Positions 14,168 to 27,127 of a stretch of 64,000 bases of DNA are shown piece by piece; within the stretch, counting starts at the first letter, position 1; each line of letters begins with the position of its first letter. A program made the position numbers and the translations under genes. The stretch covers positions 19,797,501-19,861,500 of the forward strand of contig NC_046680.1 of assembly GCF_009870125.1 (NCBI RefSeq), read 5' to 3'. Under the pieces are notes generated by a model that worked only from the letters and a program-made list of their open reading frames with translations, was not told the origin of the DNA and made no database searches. The DNA comes from Drosophila pseudoobscura. Taxonomy: Eukaryota > Arthropoda > Insecta > Diptera > Drosophilidae.

Positions 14168-14240
14168 GGAAACTTAAGCTGGAGCTGGCGCTGGAACTGG
14201 CGCTGGAGCTGGCGGTGGAGCTGGCGGTGGAGCTGCATCT
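14168..14240. repeat. GCTGGAGCTGGC-type degenerate 12-bp repeat
   Basis: About five degenerate copies of a 12-bp unit of the form GCTGGAGCTGGC / GGTGGAGCTGGC. Related GCTGGA repeats occur near 11460-11490. It is not translated in any supported gene. Confidence 0.7.
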
Positions 14241-14663
14241 GAGCGGAAACTATAAAACTTATAAAGTAACAACAGAACTTTCCGCTGGCAAAAAGTATTT
14301 CAATCTGTAATGCGCCAACGAGATGAGCCCCAAAGTTGCTGCAATGGGCCCCAAGTTGGAGCCAAGTTGGAGCCAAGTTTGATTGGCGATTGTTGTCGAG
14401 TCGATTGAACAGATAATTGCCTCTGCCGCGTAATTGTTTTCAGTGGAGTTTTATATTGTTAAGCAGCGTTGAAGCCATCGTTCCACGATTCCTAATCGAT
14501 TAGCATATGCATTTTTCACAGACTGTCAGAGCGCCCATAACTAGGCAACAGTTCGCGAGTCCTGCCGACAGCTGAGAGGAGGCACGGCACGGGCCGGAGA
14601 ACAATTGCAACACTATCTAAACAGACAGTCCTCTCAGCGCCCCCAGCGAGACGTGAATGAGAC

Positions 14664-14708
14664 TCCCGAAACCCTCCCGAAGCCCTCCCGAAACCCTCCC
14701 GAAACCCC
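14664..14708. repeat. Tandem repeat, about 4 x 11 bp (CCCTCCCGAAA)
   Basis: Near-perfect copies of an 11-bp unit, CCCGAAACCCT with one A/G variant. Non-coding context. Confidence 0.75.
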
Positions 14709-17700
14709 CTTGACCCACTTGGCCTGACCAGAAGAAAAAATGGCAAAATGGGGAAAGCATCTCTCCCACACTCTCCTTCGCCCCCGCCTGGGTTTATGGC
14801 TCTGTTCTATTTCATCAGCGTCAGCATCGGCTTAGAGCTCAAGCCATTCGCATCCTCCCCGTATCCCCCCTTCTCCCTCTCTCCCTCTCTCTGTGTGCAC
14901 TCCTAACGCTATCTCTGACCCGCATTTGCCTCCCCCCCACGACCACGCTCTGCAGATCGCGCCTCATAAACATTTTACTGTCCGGAGCACGTTCCGCTTT
15001 GCGCCGAAAATGCGTGTAAATTGCTTCCACTTTGCTTTTGGCCGCTGCAAATGAAACTAACAAACGCTGACCGACTGCTGAATAGTTGGGACCTCCCTCC
15101 ATCCACTCATCCACTCATCCCTCCATCCCTCCAACGACGTGACGGGCCTGAAACGCTGAAAAAATAATGGAAAATTTCCAACAATTTTGTAATAGAGAAA
15201 CTTTCTGGGCCTCCGACCAGCCGCAGAGCAAACAATTAGTTTGTGCCCGGACGGGGGACGGGGGGGAAAAGGGGCAGGGACAGGAACAGGCACATGGACA
15301 TGGCTGGCAAATGTCTGATATTTATATATTTATATTCCCTAATCGCTTGCTCATGTCACGAGCTCATTGGCTTTGTCACACTCGACTGGAGGCTGAAGAG
15401 CGGGGGATATGCGAGGGGTTGAGGGGCATTAAAGGCCAAAAATCATAGAACAGCATCGGAGACAGGAGACTCGACTGAAGGATGCTTCTCTTAGAACAGC
15501 CAAAACCCATATGGATCTAGGCCACTCCTGAAATAGATTTGGATGTGCCTCCGAGAGACATCCAAGGACCAAGGCCTGCTTTCAGACCCATCTAGTCGCT
15601 GTTTAAATTTCAACAGTGGAAACACGATTGCTGAACTAAAATAAAGCAAACAAAGGGGATATTGCGCTAATATTAGCACCTCTAATTTGAAAAAATAATA
15701 ACAAATGCACAGATGGAAATATATAAACATTAAATGCGACTCAACTGTGAGAATATTTGCGTCCAGTTTAAATGCAAATCGGCAATCAGGACTTTCTCCA
15801 ACCACTTCCACCCTCCCAGAGCCACCCTTGATCCGCCACGCACCGCATCCGCAACCGTCCCCTTCCTCGCAGACTATTAATAATGCTTAAAATTTAAGTC
15901 GTGGCAAATTGGTTTAGGCTGAGCCACAAATAAAGGTGGAATTCCCGTCCGAGGACCGAAAGGAAGAGGCGAATCCTGCCGCTCGAAACTGTTTGTGTCG
16001 CAGTTAATTATGACGCTTAAGCTGGCAGCCGAAAAATGTCTACCTCTGGGCTCTGGCCGGGTGGCATGGGCGCACATTATTTACCGTCAAAGAACCCACA
16101 ACTAAACTGCGCTGACAGCGAATTTGCGTTTAGTTCGGATGCCAAAAACTTCCACATGGTTAACTAATTAAAAGTTATTGGGCCTCCCCTCCCATTCCCC
16201 ACTCCCACTCCCACTCCCCGCACCACCCTCCCATTCACATTGCTGGAAAATTTATTGAAATTTATTTCGTTTGTGCGACATGAAAGTCACATTAAAATTG
16301 AGCTGCCACGGACATGAGAGACGCCGCTCGGCGGCTAATGTGCCAGTGTGCCGGACTCGACAATTGCAGCTCCACCTGATGGGTCTCCTGGCTGGAGCTG
16401 GTTTTAATTAAACCAAATATTGTGCGATGCCCCAAAACCCAGAAGCCAGAACCCAGGCCCTCTTTTGGGGCTCTTTGAAAAGAACACACAGGAATATAAA
16501 GGACCTTTTGGGTCGGTCATCTGCATGGAGGCCTAAAAGCAAATATTCATCTCGGGCTCGGACTCGGACTCGGGCTGGGGGCTCGGCAGCATCATGTTCC
16601 AGAATTTTTATTGGCATATTTGCCGAAAATTAAATGGAGCGTGAAGCAATCTTCCCCAGGACTCAGCTCCGGTCCCCTTTTTGGGTGACTTGCACACGCG
16701 GCGTATGCGTAATTTGTATGCCAATAAGGAAGGGGGCGGGGGGGGGGCGGGGGGACGGGGGGCCATAATGGGGGATGGGGAAAGACGAATTACATTAATT
16801 GCTGGGGCCTCCCTCAGGACCATTCTTGATTGTACATTTTTAGTCAATTCTTTTGTTGATTTTTGCCAGCTCCTTGCCTGCCCCCTCGCTTTCTTTTGGT
16901 CCTTGATAATTGCTTCCATTCTCCATGCAGTTCGATTCGATTCTGTGTCCCCCTGGCCCTTGGCCCCTGGCCCTTGGCCAGAAATTAATTAAAATGCAAA
17001 TTAATTTCCAATTATGAAGAAAATCCCAATAGAAAGTGCTCTGCCATCGATTCCGCGTGAAAATTAAACCCAAATGCAAATGAAACCCACTCCCCGAGAA
17101 AAACCAAACCCACACTCAAAAAAGCGGAAAAAGCACACACAAAATGGGTAGCAAATAAAACAAAGTAAATATTTGGCCCTGAATTAATTGCGATTTTCCA
17201 CTGTGTTTGCCCGTGACTATCGGGGGCTCATGGGCTTTGGCTGGTAGTCTGTGACTTCTTGGACTTCGGGAGGGGCTTTGGCGTTCGACAGATGGGAGGG
17301 AAGGGATGCCTCTTTCATTCACACACCCCTTGACCTTCGGCCCACACTCATGTCCCATCGATAACCGCAGTCGTGCGTGGCTTCCGCCCAGAAATACAAA
17401 TCAAATACAATCAGCCCCCTCTTACACGGTGGGTGAGGGGGGGAATCAATCAGCGCTTTCATTGTCAAGATTTAGCATTAGTTGTCAGGACTCCAGGACT
17501 CCAAGAGCAACAGATGGAGCAGGCCGCAGAAAAACTCAAAAATGGCCAATCAATGGAGATCTGAAAGAGTGCACTTTCTCTCTCTCTCTCTTTCCCACTC
17601 TTTCCAGCCGGCGATGGCATCGAATGCCATGTCCGTGGTAAGGGGCGAGCGAAATCAAGGGTTAATCACCCCTGCAGGGCATGCCACAGTATACTTACAC

Positions 17701-18089
17701 GCACACAGCCATGCTTCAGCTCCCCATTCCCGATTCAAGTGTGTGTGAGTGTGTGTGTGAATGGGAGTCGCTACAAGACTTGGCCAAAAGTCGGATGGGA
17801 GTCCTGGGTCCTTACCAGCTCAGGCTAAGGGTGTTCCGCTCTGCCATGCCCTTCCCTTCCCTCAAGGAGGGCGCAAAGCATTTTACAAAATGGCGCACTC
17901 ACATATGCAGCTGTCAATGTGTGAGTGCTTGCTGTGAGGGGGCGTCGGGGGGGTGTGCGGCTGGTGCTTACAACTTCAAGTTCTCGATTTGACTCGAGCT
18001 GAACTTTTGCGTGTTCCAATACCATAAATACTGCATGCCTGTCTGGGCCCGGCCTGTCCTGGCTGCTACACGTACCAAAAGGATATGCC

Positions 18090-18118
18090 GCACACACACA
18101 CACACACACACACACACT
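18090..18118. repeat. CA microsatellite
   Basis: A (CA)n run of about 14 units. Shorter CA runs occur near 13520, 21832, 22205, 36312 and 54842. Confidence 0.85.
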
Positions 18119-21100
18119 CTTCCGCTGAGGATGTGGAGGCATAAACAATCCGTACCTGTATTATGGCGAAACTTTTCCTGGAATCGAATTTATTTATCTC
18201 TTGCGGCGGATTTTCTTTCTGTTCGGGAAACGTTTACTGTGCTTACGAATGCGTATCCCTTCCCCTGCGACTCCGACACTCCCCTCCCCTCCACTGGCAA
18301 TTCCCGTTCCCGATTCCCAATTAATGCCGGGGTTTTGTTAATTTTAATCAGGCAGAGTGACGGAGGAGTCCTGCCCGGAGTGAGCCACAGAGCGTTTGAT
18401 TTGACAAATGATGGACGGATGGACAGATGGTCGGTCGAGTGGATGAATCATCCCCTTTCGCAGGACACGTTACACGCCCCCACCCAGCCCCTTCGAAGCA
18501 CATTTTAGCACACAATAAAAATCCATACGAAATGAGCTCCGTCTTCGTTTGTTGATTATTTTTTCATTAGCGCCTCGGGGGGAACTCACGCAAGGACCCC
18601 CCCATCCCCCATCACGAGGGGAGGAATGGCAAGGAAGTGTCACAGTTCATTTTTATTTATTGGAATAATTTCCGGAGTGCTTCTGTCATTCTGTCGGGCG
18701 GGCGGAATGAATCATTGGATTTACAAGCTTTGAATAAACAAATAAAATCATAAAATGAAACGAAACGAAACGGAATGGAAACCCTCGAAACACGCCAACA
18801 AAAGGAGCAGCACGGAGTTTGGCCCTAAAAACTGGAAAATTCATATATTTTAGAGGCATAAATAAGGCGGGGGCCAAATGCAGGGGAACAAATGTCAAAC
18901 AGTCGTTTGAGGCCGCTCTCTGGGAGGGCCTTTGATGCAGCTCATCGAGGCGTTGAATGCCACCCCCCCCGGTCGCCCCCGCTCGCCTCCGTGCCTCCTC
19001 GGTAATAGAGTTTGATGCAACTTTTGCGGCAGGCTGGCTGGCAAAAGAGCCTTTGAAAGGGCCAAAGAGCGAGAGACGAGAGAGCAAAGCATAGAAAAGC
19101 TTACAAGCAGCACACTCCACCGCAGGACACCCGGCTCCGCACCGCACCGCACCGCACCGCAGACAAGGCCAAGAACAACAGCCGGCATTTTGCCGAAAAA
19201 AGGACTTGCCTCGTGCTGAATTTATTGATTTTTGGCTAGCCGCCGCATCCTCATAGACGCCGCGCACTCACACAGATACACAGAGCCACAGTACGTGTGT
19301 GTGCGTGTGTGCACATCCTCCCCATACAACGATCGGGCAACAACCACCAAAAAAGGAGACTTGTGCGAGCGACTGCGTGGGGTTGTTTCGTTAGTTTTTC
19401 ATGGGCTACAGGCAACAGCAACAACAACAACAACAGCGGCAGCGACAATGGAAATGCAATCAACAGCAAGGACTACTCGGCCGACAGCTGTTCTCGGCTG
19501 GCCCCAGACGGGCTTCCTTATGATATGCAAATATTTGTCCCCGCCATTTCTTGCAGTGTAAGAGGAACAACAGCCAGAGACGGACAAAGAGAGCCAGACA
19601 GGCGGCAAGGAAGCACTTTCCAGCGACACACAGAAAGGACACTGACGAGGCAATACTCTGCCCAGCTGTCCCGATCTGCCAGGCATCTCGATACAGCGCT
19701 TCCGTTGAGATTCCAAGGGAAAAGGGCCTTGGATCTGGAACATCTGTATCTCCGTGTTCCGCATCGACCTGCCTCTATCTGCCGCAGGCCCCGCTTCGGG
19801 GCAGGGTAGAAACAACAATAACGGCCAACAGCAACGGGCTGCCAATGGGCTACAAGTGTTTGACTCTTCCCGGCCGGGAGGCAGCGCTAGACAAATGCAG
19901 ACCCATTAGAGAGCGATGACGACAAGGGAGGAGGCTGGCTGCTAAGCGGATTGCGTCGATTGGGGAGACTGGGGAGATTGGGCATAATATGCAAAGGAAA
20001 CTCGACAAATTACGAGAAAAGGCCGGAGAGGGGGGGGATGTGTGCAGCCTGCACACATGAATGAGCGAGCATACAGAGGAAAATCAGCAAAAGCCGAGCA
20101 AAAGGAAAAGGAAAATAAGAGAACCGTTGCCAAGTAGGGGGCGGGGGGAGGGGGATATGACATTCAGTCGGTCGGGAGACGGCCACGCCCCAATGCACGT
20201 TAAACACACCTGCATGAGTCATGCCTCGAGCCCAGGGCTCCCTGCTCCTCCCACCCCCACCCCCCCCCCCCTGCCCGCCGCCTTTTGGACTTTCTGTTTA
20301 TGCTGCAGGAGAGTTTATTAAGGGAAAGCAGGAGCAGCGGCGGCAGCAAGGACAACCAACAACCACCCCAGCAACCCTGCTTTGCTTTCCTTTCTTTCCA
20401 CTTCCCTTCCCCAGCAGACTGTCCCCGCTCTGAGGCCGTCTGCTAGCCTGCTATCCTGGCGTTGCGCCTCTGGCAGCGGCATTTATGGCGCAAACTTGTT
20501 TAATATAATGAACACGACGGATCGGAGCACGTGAGCGTGAGTCAGCCTAGACCGGAGTGCTGCGGAAAACCCACCCTGGGGGGAGTGGGCCCAGTGCAGC
20601 GGGAAATCAACCACCAACAGACGCTGCCAGACCTGCCTGCAACCACCTTGCCGCAAACTCGAAACGAAATACAAACACAATTTCTCTCAGTCCTGCCAGT
20701 CCTGTCAGTCCTGCTGCTGCTGCTGCTGCTGTTGCAGATGATGCAATTATTATCGAACACAGGACTCTGTAGCTGTAGCTATACCCATTTGAAAAGGGAC
20801 TTGGCAAAGGGGCAATCTGTCCTCGAAGGACAATAATTGCCTGAAAAGAACAGTCTTCGATTGCTATAAACAGAGACAGAACTTAACGATTCCTGGCCTT
20901 GAAGAGGGATCATTTTCAAGAGGGACTCTGTGGAGGACCTCTTTCTTATAGGAGATAGTATATAATAAAAAGTAGATGATTTTAGCTGCCAATTGGTTTG
21001 GTTATTTCACTTTCCATCAACTTAGAACAGAATGATATGGAACTGTGGAATGGAAACTCATTTCTAAAAAAGGAACAACTTCCTCTCCAAGTCCCCTCCA

Positions 21101-24100
21101 CAGTCTCTGGGTCCTTTCGCCTCATCAGAAAGGGGGTCCAAAACGCAGATGTCATGCTGTAGGGAGATTCTCTGATTGGAATCGACCACAAAACGAGTTG
21201 TGTCATGTAAATCAGGGCCCTCTGGCTCTCTCCTCTGTCGGTGTCGCTTTCTCCGTCTCTGGCTGGGTCTGTGGCTTTGTCTGGCCATGTCTCGCCCATG
21301 TGGCGCCGCTTGTTTAAGGCTTCTTTATTGGCCCTTAATGGAGGTGAGGCATGTCCTGCCTTCGACCGCAATGAGCTCTGCATTTTCTCCCGAGCTCCTG
21401 CAGTGGGCCAAAAGGCAGGCCAAAAAGGAATGCATAATTGTCCAAAGAGGACATTTGAAAAGGAAATATAATTGACATGACACTGGTTTGCGGACAAGGA
21501 TGCAGAGCAGGAGCACCAAAGAAAATTGCTAATGAATTCTCGAGGGATCGGAGTGGAAGACCGAACCGAAATCGAAATCGAGACCGAGGAGGAGACGTTG
21601 GTCCATTTCCCTCATTACTTTTCATTCAATTCGAGTCGCTTAATCTGGTCTGGAGACGGAGATGGGATAACCAGCGAATGGAGGCCATCCAGGCGAAGGC
21701 GAGAGAACCCTGCGATACGCTTAAAGTCAGGACAGCGAATTGCAATCCATTTTAGCGGCTTCTCATAACTGTTGGCGCCAATAAATTTCAAATAAAGGAT
21801 AACACGCACAGACAGGCACGCAAGCACGTACGCACACACACACACACACAGGCAACCAGGCGTATAAGAGTCCTAGAGTTCATCTTTCTCAGCAAAAACA
21901 CGGATACACACGGACACGGAGACATTCCTGCACATTGCCGACTGCGAGAGTCGCATGTGGGGAGCGACGAGCTTCAGCGATAAATTCAATGAAAAGTTGT
22001 ATCTGCAAACGAGTTAAGCTCCGAGCTAATCGCATCGAAACCCATAAACAGCCACCAGCCGTTGGCAGTGTGGCAACTCTGGCAGCGTCCCAGAGTTGCC
22101 TGCTGCTGCAAAGCGTAAATTCAATTTTCTCAAATCGAAAATGTGGTGCGAACTTCCACTTCCGTATCGATAGGGAAGCCCACAAGGACTCACACGCACA
22201 CACTCACACTCACACACACACACACACATCCTGCCAGTGTTGGGCACGTTCAGTGATGGCTTAACAACTTCTTTATGCTTAGCCTAGCCCTCCCCTCCGC
22301 TCCCCCCCGCAACGCCATCGTCATCGCCATCACCATATCGTATCGCCATGGAAATGGCTTCTTGTTGCTTGTCGCGGGTCGCCTCTCCGCTCTCCGCTCT
22401 CCCCACTCCTCTCTTGTGGCATGTGCTGGTGCCAAGGGCTGGCAATTTCATTTAAATTTAATTCTGCTTTCTGGCGCGTTGTCAGCGGCGTCAGTTTATT
22501 CAAATTCTCTGCTGTATCGCACACAAACTGGCATTTGTGCGAGTCAACACGGAAGAACGAACAAGGAACAAGGAACAAGGACTCCTCTTGCCATAATCAA
22601 AATAGATTGCCATATGAAACTATTTGCCAGGCTTTGGATAGATAGTGCCACACTGTGAGAGAGAGAGGGAGTGGAGTGGCGTGGAGTGTCGTGTGGCATA
22701 TGAAACACGCATGCTGTTCTGGGTGCCATCCCCGCCTTGGATGTGACTTCCATTTGATGGCAAACGATATTTGATAGTCCTGTTGACAAAAGGTGGAAAA
22801 CCTCATTATATGATGCTCGAGCGGAGGCTCCACGCTGAAGGCAAAGAAAGATAATGACGAGGACCCGCATAATTGCCACAACCCCACGATGGGGCACGCA
22901 CCAAAAGAAAAAAAACAATGATACAGATATGGGTCAACTGCTGGACACTAAGATAGAGAAAGTCTTGCCACAGGGCAGGGTAGGGGCGGGGCTTTGACAA
23001 ATTGCTCGCAATCTATAAGTACGAGCGTGACTGACATGCAAATTGTGATAAATCAGAGGGGTCCTGGTCCTGGTCCTGGTGCGGTCCTTTCTGTGGGCCA
23101 AGTCGACGGCGACGGCGGTAGAGATCGGGGAAGAGTTGACTGATTCGCTTTTGGCTTTCACTGGCTGCACTCAACGCTCCACTCTGTCTAGCGATTCGAT
23201 TAAGTTATTACTGGGGCAGGGGCGGCGGTAGGGGGTGTGGGAGTGTCGGTCAGCTTCATTAAGCCAATGAATTATACGAGCCACACCGCTCACCACTCGC
23301 CGCTCCACTCATTTTGTACTCTAATGAAGCGTAATTGAGGCAGTTTCTGCAACATAAACTTGTATGCCACCGACGATGCGTCCAAAGTGTCGCTTTAATC
23401 GAATGAAGTGCAGCGACTGCATCTGTATCTGCATCTGCTTGTTTGTCTGCTTATCAATTATGCAATCATCAGCTGGCAGCCATGAATCATCCATGAATCC
23501 CCGAATCCAGTCGGCATGGCATGGCATTCTTTTCATCCGAAAACAGAATTTTAATACATCCCCCACTCCCCTTGGGCGTCAGCACATTTGAAGTGTCTAA
23601 TTAATGCAATTGAAACAAATTCCAGCATGCAAATGCAGTGCAGCACTCTCCCCCGGACCTTTGGGGGCCCGGGCATGGCTCATTAGCCAAAGTGCCATCA
23701 ACTTTGGGTCGTCTAATTGAATCAACACTAATGGGTAGGACACTGGGAGAGGATTCCATATCAGCAGAGCATCCCTCTTCGACCTCCAAACAGGGCCAAA
23801 ACTAATTCTACAAATTGATTAGGAGAGCGGCGGTGCAGTGTCCGTCAATCAATCGATTTTCTCTGCCGCGGCCAGTCCCTGCCCGTGTTGCCCCAGAATC
23901 CATTAGGGTTTTGATTCGATTTGCCTATTCATTGGGCCGGAGAGCACTTGGCCATGCCACAATTGATACAAAACGAATGCTCGTATCGATGGTTTTTCGG
24001 GAATGTGCAAGTGCCCGACTAGCTGCACATTTTAATTGATCAAATCTATGGATTATTTACTGGTCTTTTGTGCCATAATGGCACAATATGGTAAACGCAA

Positions 24101-26431
24101 AACACAGTGCTGCAAAATGTGGCTGCAACCAGGGCGGGGGATCCTGATGATGGGGGCTCTTCGGCCAAGCTCTTTGGTGTGATGATGGATTGGTGGGATA
24201 TTATCTGTTACTGAGCCATCAAAGCCAATAAACGGCCTTTTCTCTGGTCTTGTCCGGGCTCTAAGGGCTTTCTGCTCCACCTGCGCCATGCCTGGACTCC
24301 ACCTGTTGGCATTTCTGCAGTTGAACAAATCAGAAACACAATTATAGGCAAACTCCAATCAATATCCGATTTCGACGCAGCCCGAGCTCGAAGCTCTGGC
24401 CAAATTCCATCAATCATTCAATAGACGCCGCATGACACAGCCGCTCCAGCTGTGACTGGGCTGCCGCTGCCGCTGCTGCTTCCAACCAAAGCATCTTGTA
24501 TCTGTGTCTGTATCTGTATCTCTATCTGAGGCTCTACTCGTATGTCTGTGCGTGTGTGTGTGCTTGTATATGCATCAATTAAGCTTTTATTCTAACATAA
24601 CAATCTTGAATGTGGCCGAAACCAGTTTCGAGTGGTGCCCCACAAGCCACGGGCCTACGCAAGTCTATCTGCTGGATACTTGGGGGGCCAAGAGAAGCCA
24701 AAACAAACAGCGGCTCGCACTCAGATTCCAAATGTCAACGTCATCGATGGGGGCATGCGAGCCCCGCGAATGCCGCTCCACGCATCCATGCAAATCCAGC
24801 ACGTTCCGACCAGCTGTGCAAACACAGAGCCAATATATGGATGGATTGAATTCAACAAAGGACTGTTGATAATTTGATGGCTACGCCACAAATCAGACGC
24901 ATTAGCCGCATGGCACGAGACACTCGGGGGGCATTCAAATGCTAATTAAACAGATTCAGAACAAGTTTGCCTGCCAAACCGGCCGGCTGACTGCGATTGA
25001 CTGAGGTTAGTTCAGAGCAGGCCTCAAGGTGTCTCTAGGAACGATTCGGGGGAAGCCACAGAGGGCACCTCTTCGGGGCCCAACGCCTTGACTCCTTGAC
25101 AGAGCCACAAAAATGATCGTTCCTCTCTGTCTCTGTGCCTCTCTTAGGCAAATAGCAGGAAGGTGAGCCAAAGAAACCGGCTTGGCCGACAGGTTGAGGT
25201 TGGCTCCCCGTCCGGGGCCAGCAAGGATGATGCCCGGCCCCAGCCACAGCCCCAGCCCAAGAGTGGCTTGGCCTGGCCAAGACAGCTGCAAAGCCGCAAT
25301 GAAGCGACCGCAGTGTGCCGGGGTGCTAACAAACTCATTTCGTAGCAGCCGCAGAAGCAGAGGCAGAATGGGTAAAGGTTCACTTCGGAAACAAACCGAG
25401 AAAGAAAGAGAGTGAGTGAGTCAGACTGGGAGCGGGAGCGGGAGAGAGAGAGAGACAGGGAAGAGACCAACTGGTAGCCAGAGAAAACCAGTCTTGCAAC
25501 CACTTTTCAGCTACTTGCAACCGCCAGACCTGAAATGGACTTGCCTCTTCCAACTGCAACAGCAGCAACAACAACAGCAGCAGCAGCATTCCAACTAGAA
25601 ATGTGAATGTGAAAATGTATCTTCTGCCGAGACAATTATGATTACGATTATCGCTCTCAAAGCGGGCTAATGGCCCCGAAAAATATCTTAATAAATTGGC
25701 AATCCGACAAAATCGTCGAGTGAATAATGTATCCAGCAGATACGTTTGCCCCGGCTCGCTGGAATATTTATGTAGCCAGACAAAGGCACAGATACAAACA
25801 CACTCACACTCTGGCACAGGCACAGCCATGGACATGGACATGGACACAAAAAGGGGAGACCAGTGTGAATGCAGAGAAAACAAAGCACTTGCAATGCTCA
25901 GATACATTTGTATCTCGTGCGAGCGTTTGATTCAGATTCAGATTCCGAATTCGGTTATGTTTTGGCCCCACTCTCTCTCTCTCTCTCTCCCTCTCTCTCT
26001 GTCTCTGTCTTTGTGGCTCAGCGCTCAGCGTTCAATGTGTGAACTGTTCGGGCCAACCGTTTGGGCCCGGCTAATTGGCAGTGGCTGAGGGAAAGACTTT
26101 GAGACCTTTTGTGTGGCGGGCCTGGGATAAGCTTGGTCTGAATCGGAACCGTTTAATGGGGAAGCCCTAGAAGAGGTCGAGTGCAGGACGCCAAATCGGG
26201 GGCACAGCAGGCGTAGATCTAAGAAATCCAAGAAAAATCCAAAAGATACCCTGAAACGACGCTCTTTGCCTTCCTTCCCGGTGAACGACACCTGTCATAT
26301 GTCACACACAATCCCAATTAGAATGCAACAACATGGCGCCCACACAGGCACAAAAACACAGACACACAATCACGACACACACCGATGATACATACTGAAA
26401 CATATCCTCGTGTTAACGGTTTAAAACTCAC

Positions 26432-27127
26432 TTTTCGGTTGTCGGCCAGTAATCCGCTTTACAGGCCTCCTCCTGCCACAGCACATGCAACAAGGCCGCA
26501 GTCGGGCATGTTTAAATATTTACGATCTGGCATTTAACATTATATCTTTTCCGCTTAGCTTATTTGTTGTATTTTTTCACTTTGTGTATTTATTACGGAT
26601 ACAACGATACAATACTCGATGTAGTATTTCCTTTTTTAATTCACTTTTGCACCAGGACTTCCAATTATTCTAGCGGGAGGCTGCCGGGGGTGGGGTGGTA
26701 CTGGGACGGGCTGGAAAAGCCAACGCACTTTTCGTACCCAAAACGTGCACACCGCGCGCGCGAAAAAAACACTTAGCTTAGCCAAGAGCCAAGAGAGGGG
26801 CTAACAAAACCGGTAATTTCGATGGCGGTGGATAATAGCTGGTTTTTGCCTTTGCCTTTGGTTTTGCGCTTCGACGATGCGCACGCGTAGCTCCAAGCGA
26901 AGGAGGAATTTGTTTAACGATAGCGAAATGCGACACGGCACTGTATGGATGTTTTCTTGTCCGCTGGATCCAAAAGATTGAAGTAGCCGAGCAAGGCCGT
27001 GCATTTTCCACGCGCCCGATTGGGCCGGCCATCGCGAATGTTGCTGGCGATGTTGCCGTACTCATGTTGCTTGCAAACCGGTTGCAGGCAGCGGACCGAG
27101 AGAGTGGCTTTGGATACATTTCTCACT
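26432..27127 (-). other. Non-coding first exon (second promoter) of the left-hand minus-strand gene
   Basis: On the minus strand a GA-rich stretch (CT repeat on this strand) runs directly into an Initiator-like TCAGTG, whose A falls at 27127. About 0.7 kb downstream is a clear donor, GAAAA|GTGAGT, at 26432/26431. The exon is A/T-rich in its 3' half and holds only short upstream ORFs, for example a 16-codon one near its 3' end, so it looks like a 5' leader. No TATA box is evident. The true start could be nearer 26770, where a GCGCGCGC-containing stretch also looks promoter-like. Together with 30313-30806 it suggests alternative promoters of one gene lying to the left. Confidence 0.45.

Larger units (their letters stand above)
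1..26431 (-). other. Non-coding DNA, probably giant first intron of an unnamed minus-strand gene
   Basis: No open frame here shows a recognisable domain, protein-like composition or paired splice sites beyond the weak candidate at 7250-7281. The open frames present (for example 177-193 codons on the minus strand near 6.2, 8.8 and 18.7 kb) are compositionally like the surrounding GC-rich DNA. The sequence is a patchwork of TAATTA-type A/T motifs, GAGA/CT runs, CA microsatellites and short tandem repeats, as in large Drosophila regulatory introns. Assignment as intron rests on the two minus-strand leader exons to the right (26432-27127 and 30313-30806), whose donors must splice to something further left. 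It could instead be partly intergenic. No tRNA, rRNA, CRISPR or intact transposon was seen. Confidence 0.45.

Noticed and set aside
18686..19267. 193-codon minus-strand open frame (similarly 8758-9300 and 6240-6773)
   Set aside because: No domain, signal or splice context. Composition follows local GC-rich simple sequence and low stop density, so it is treated as chance.
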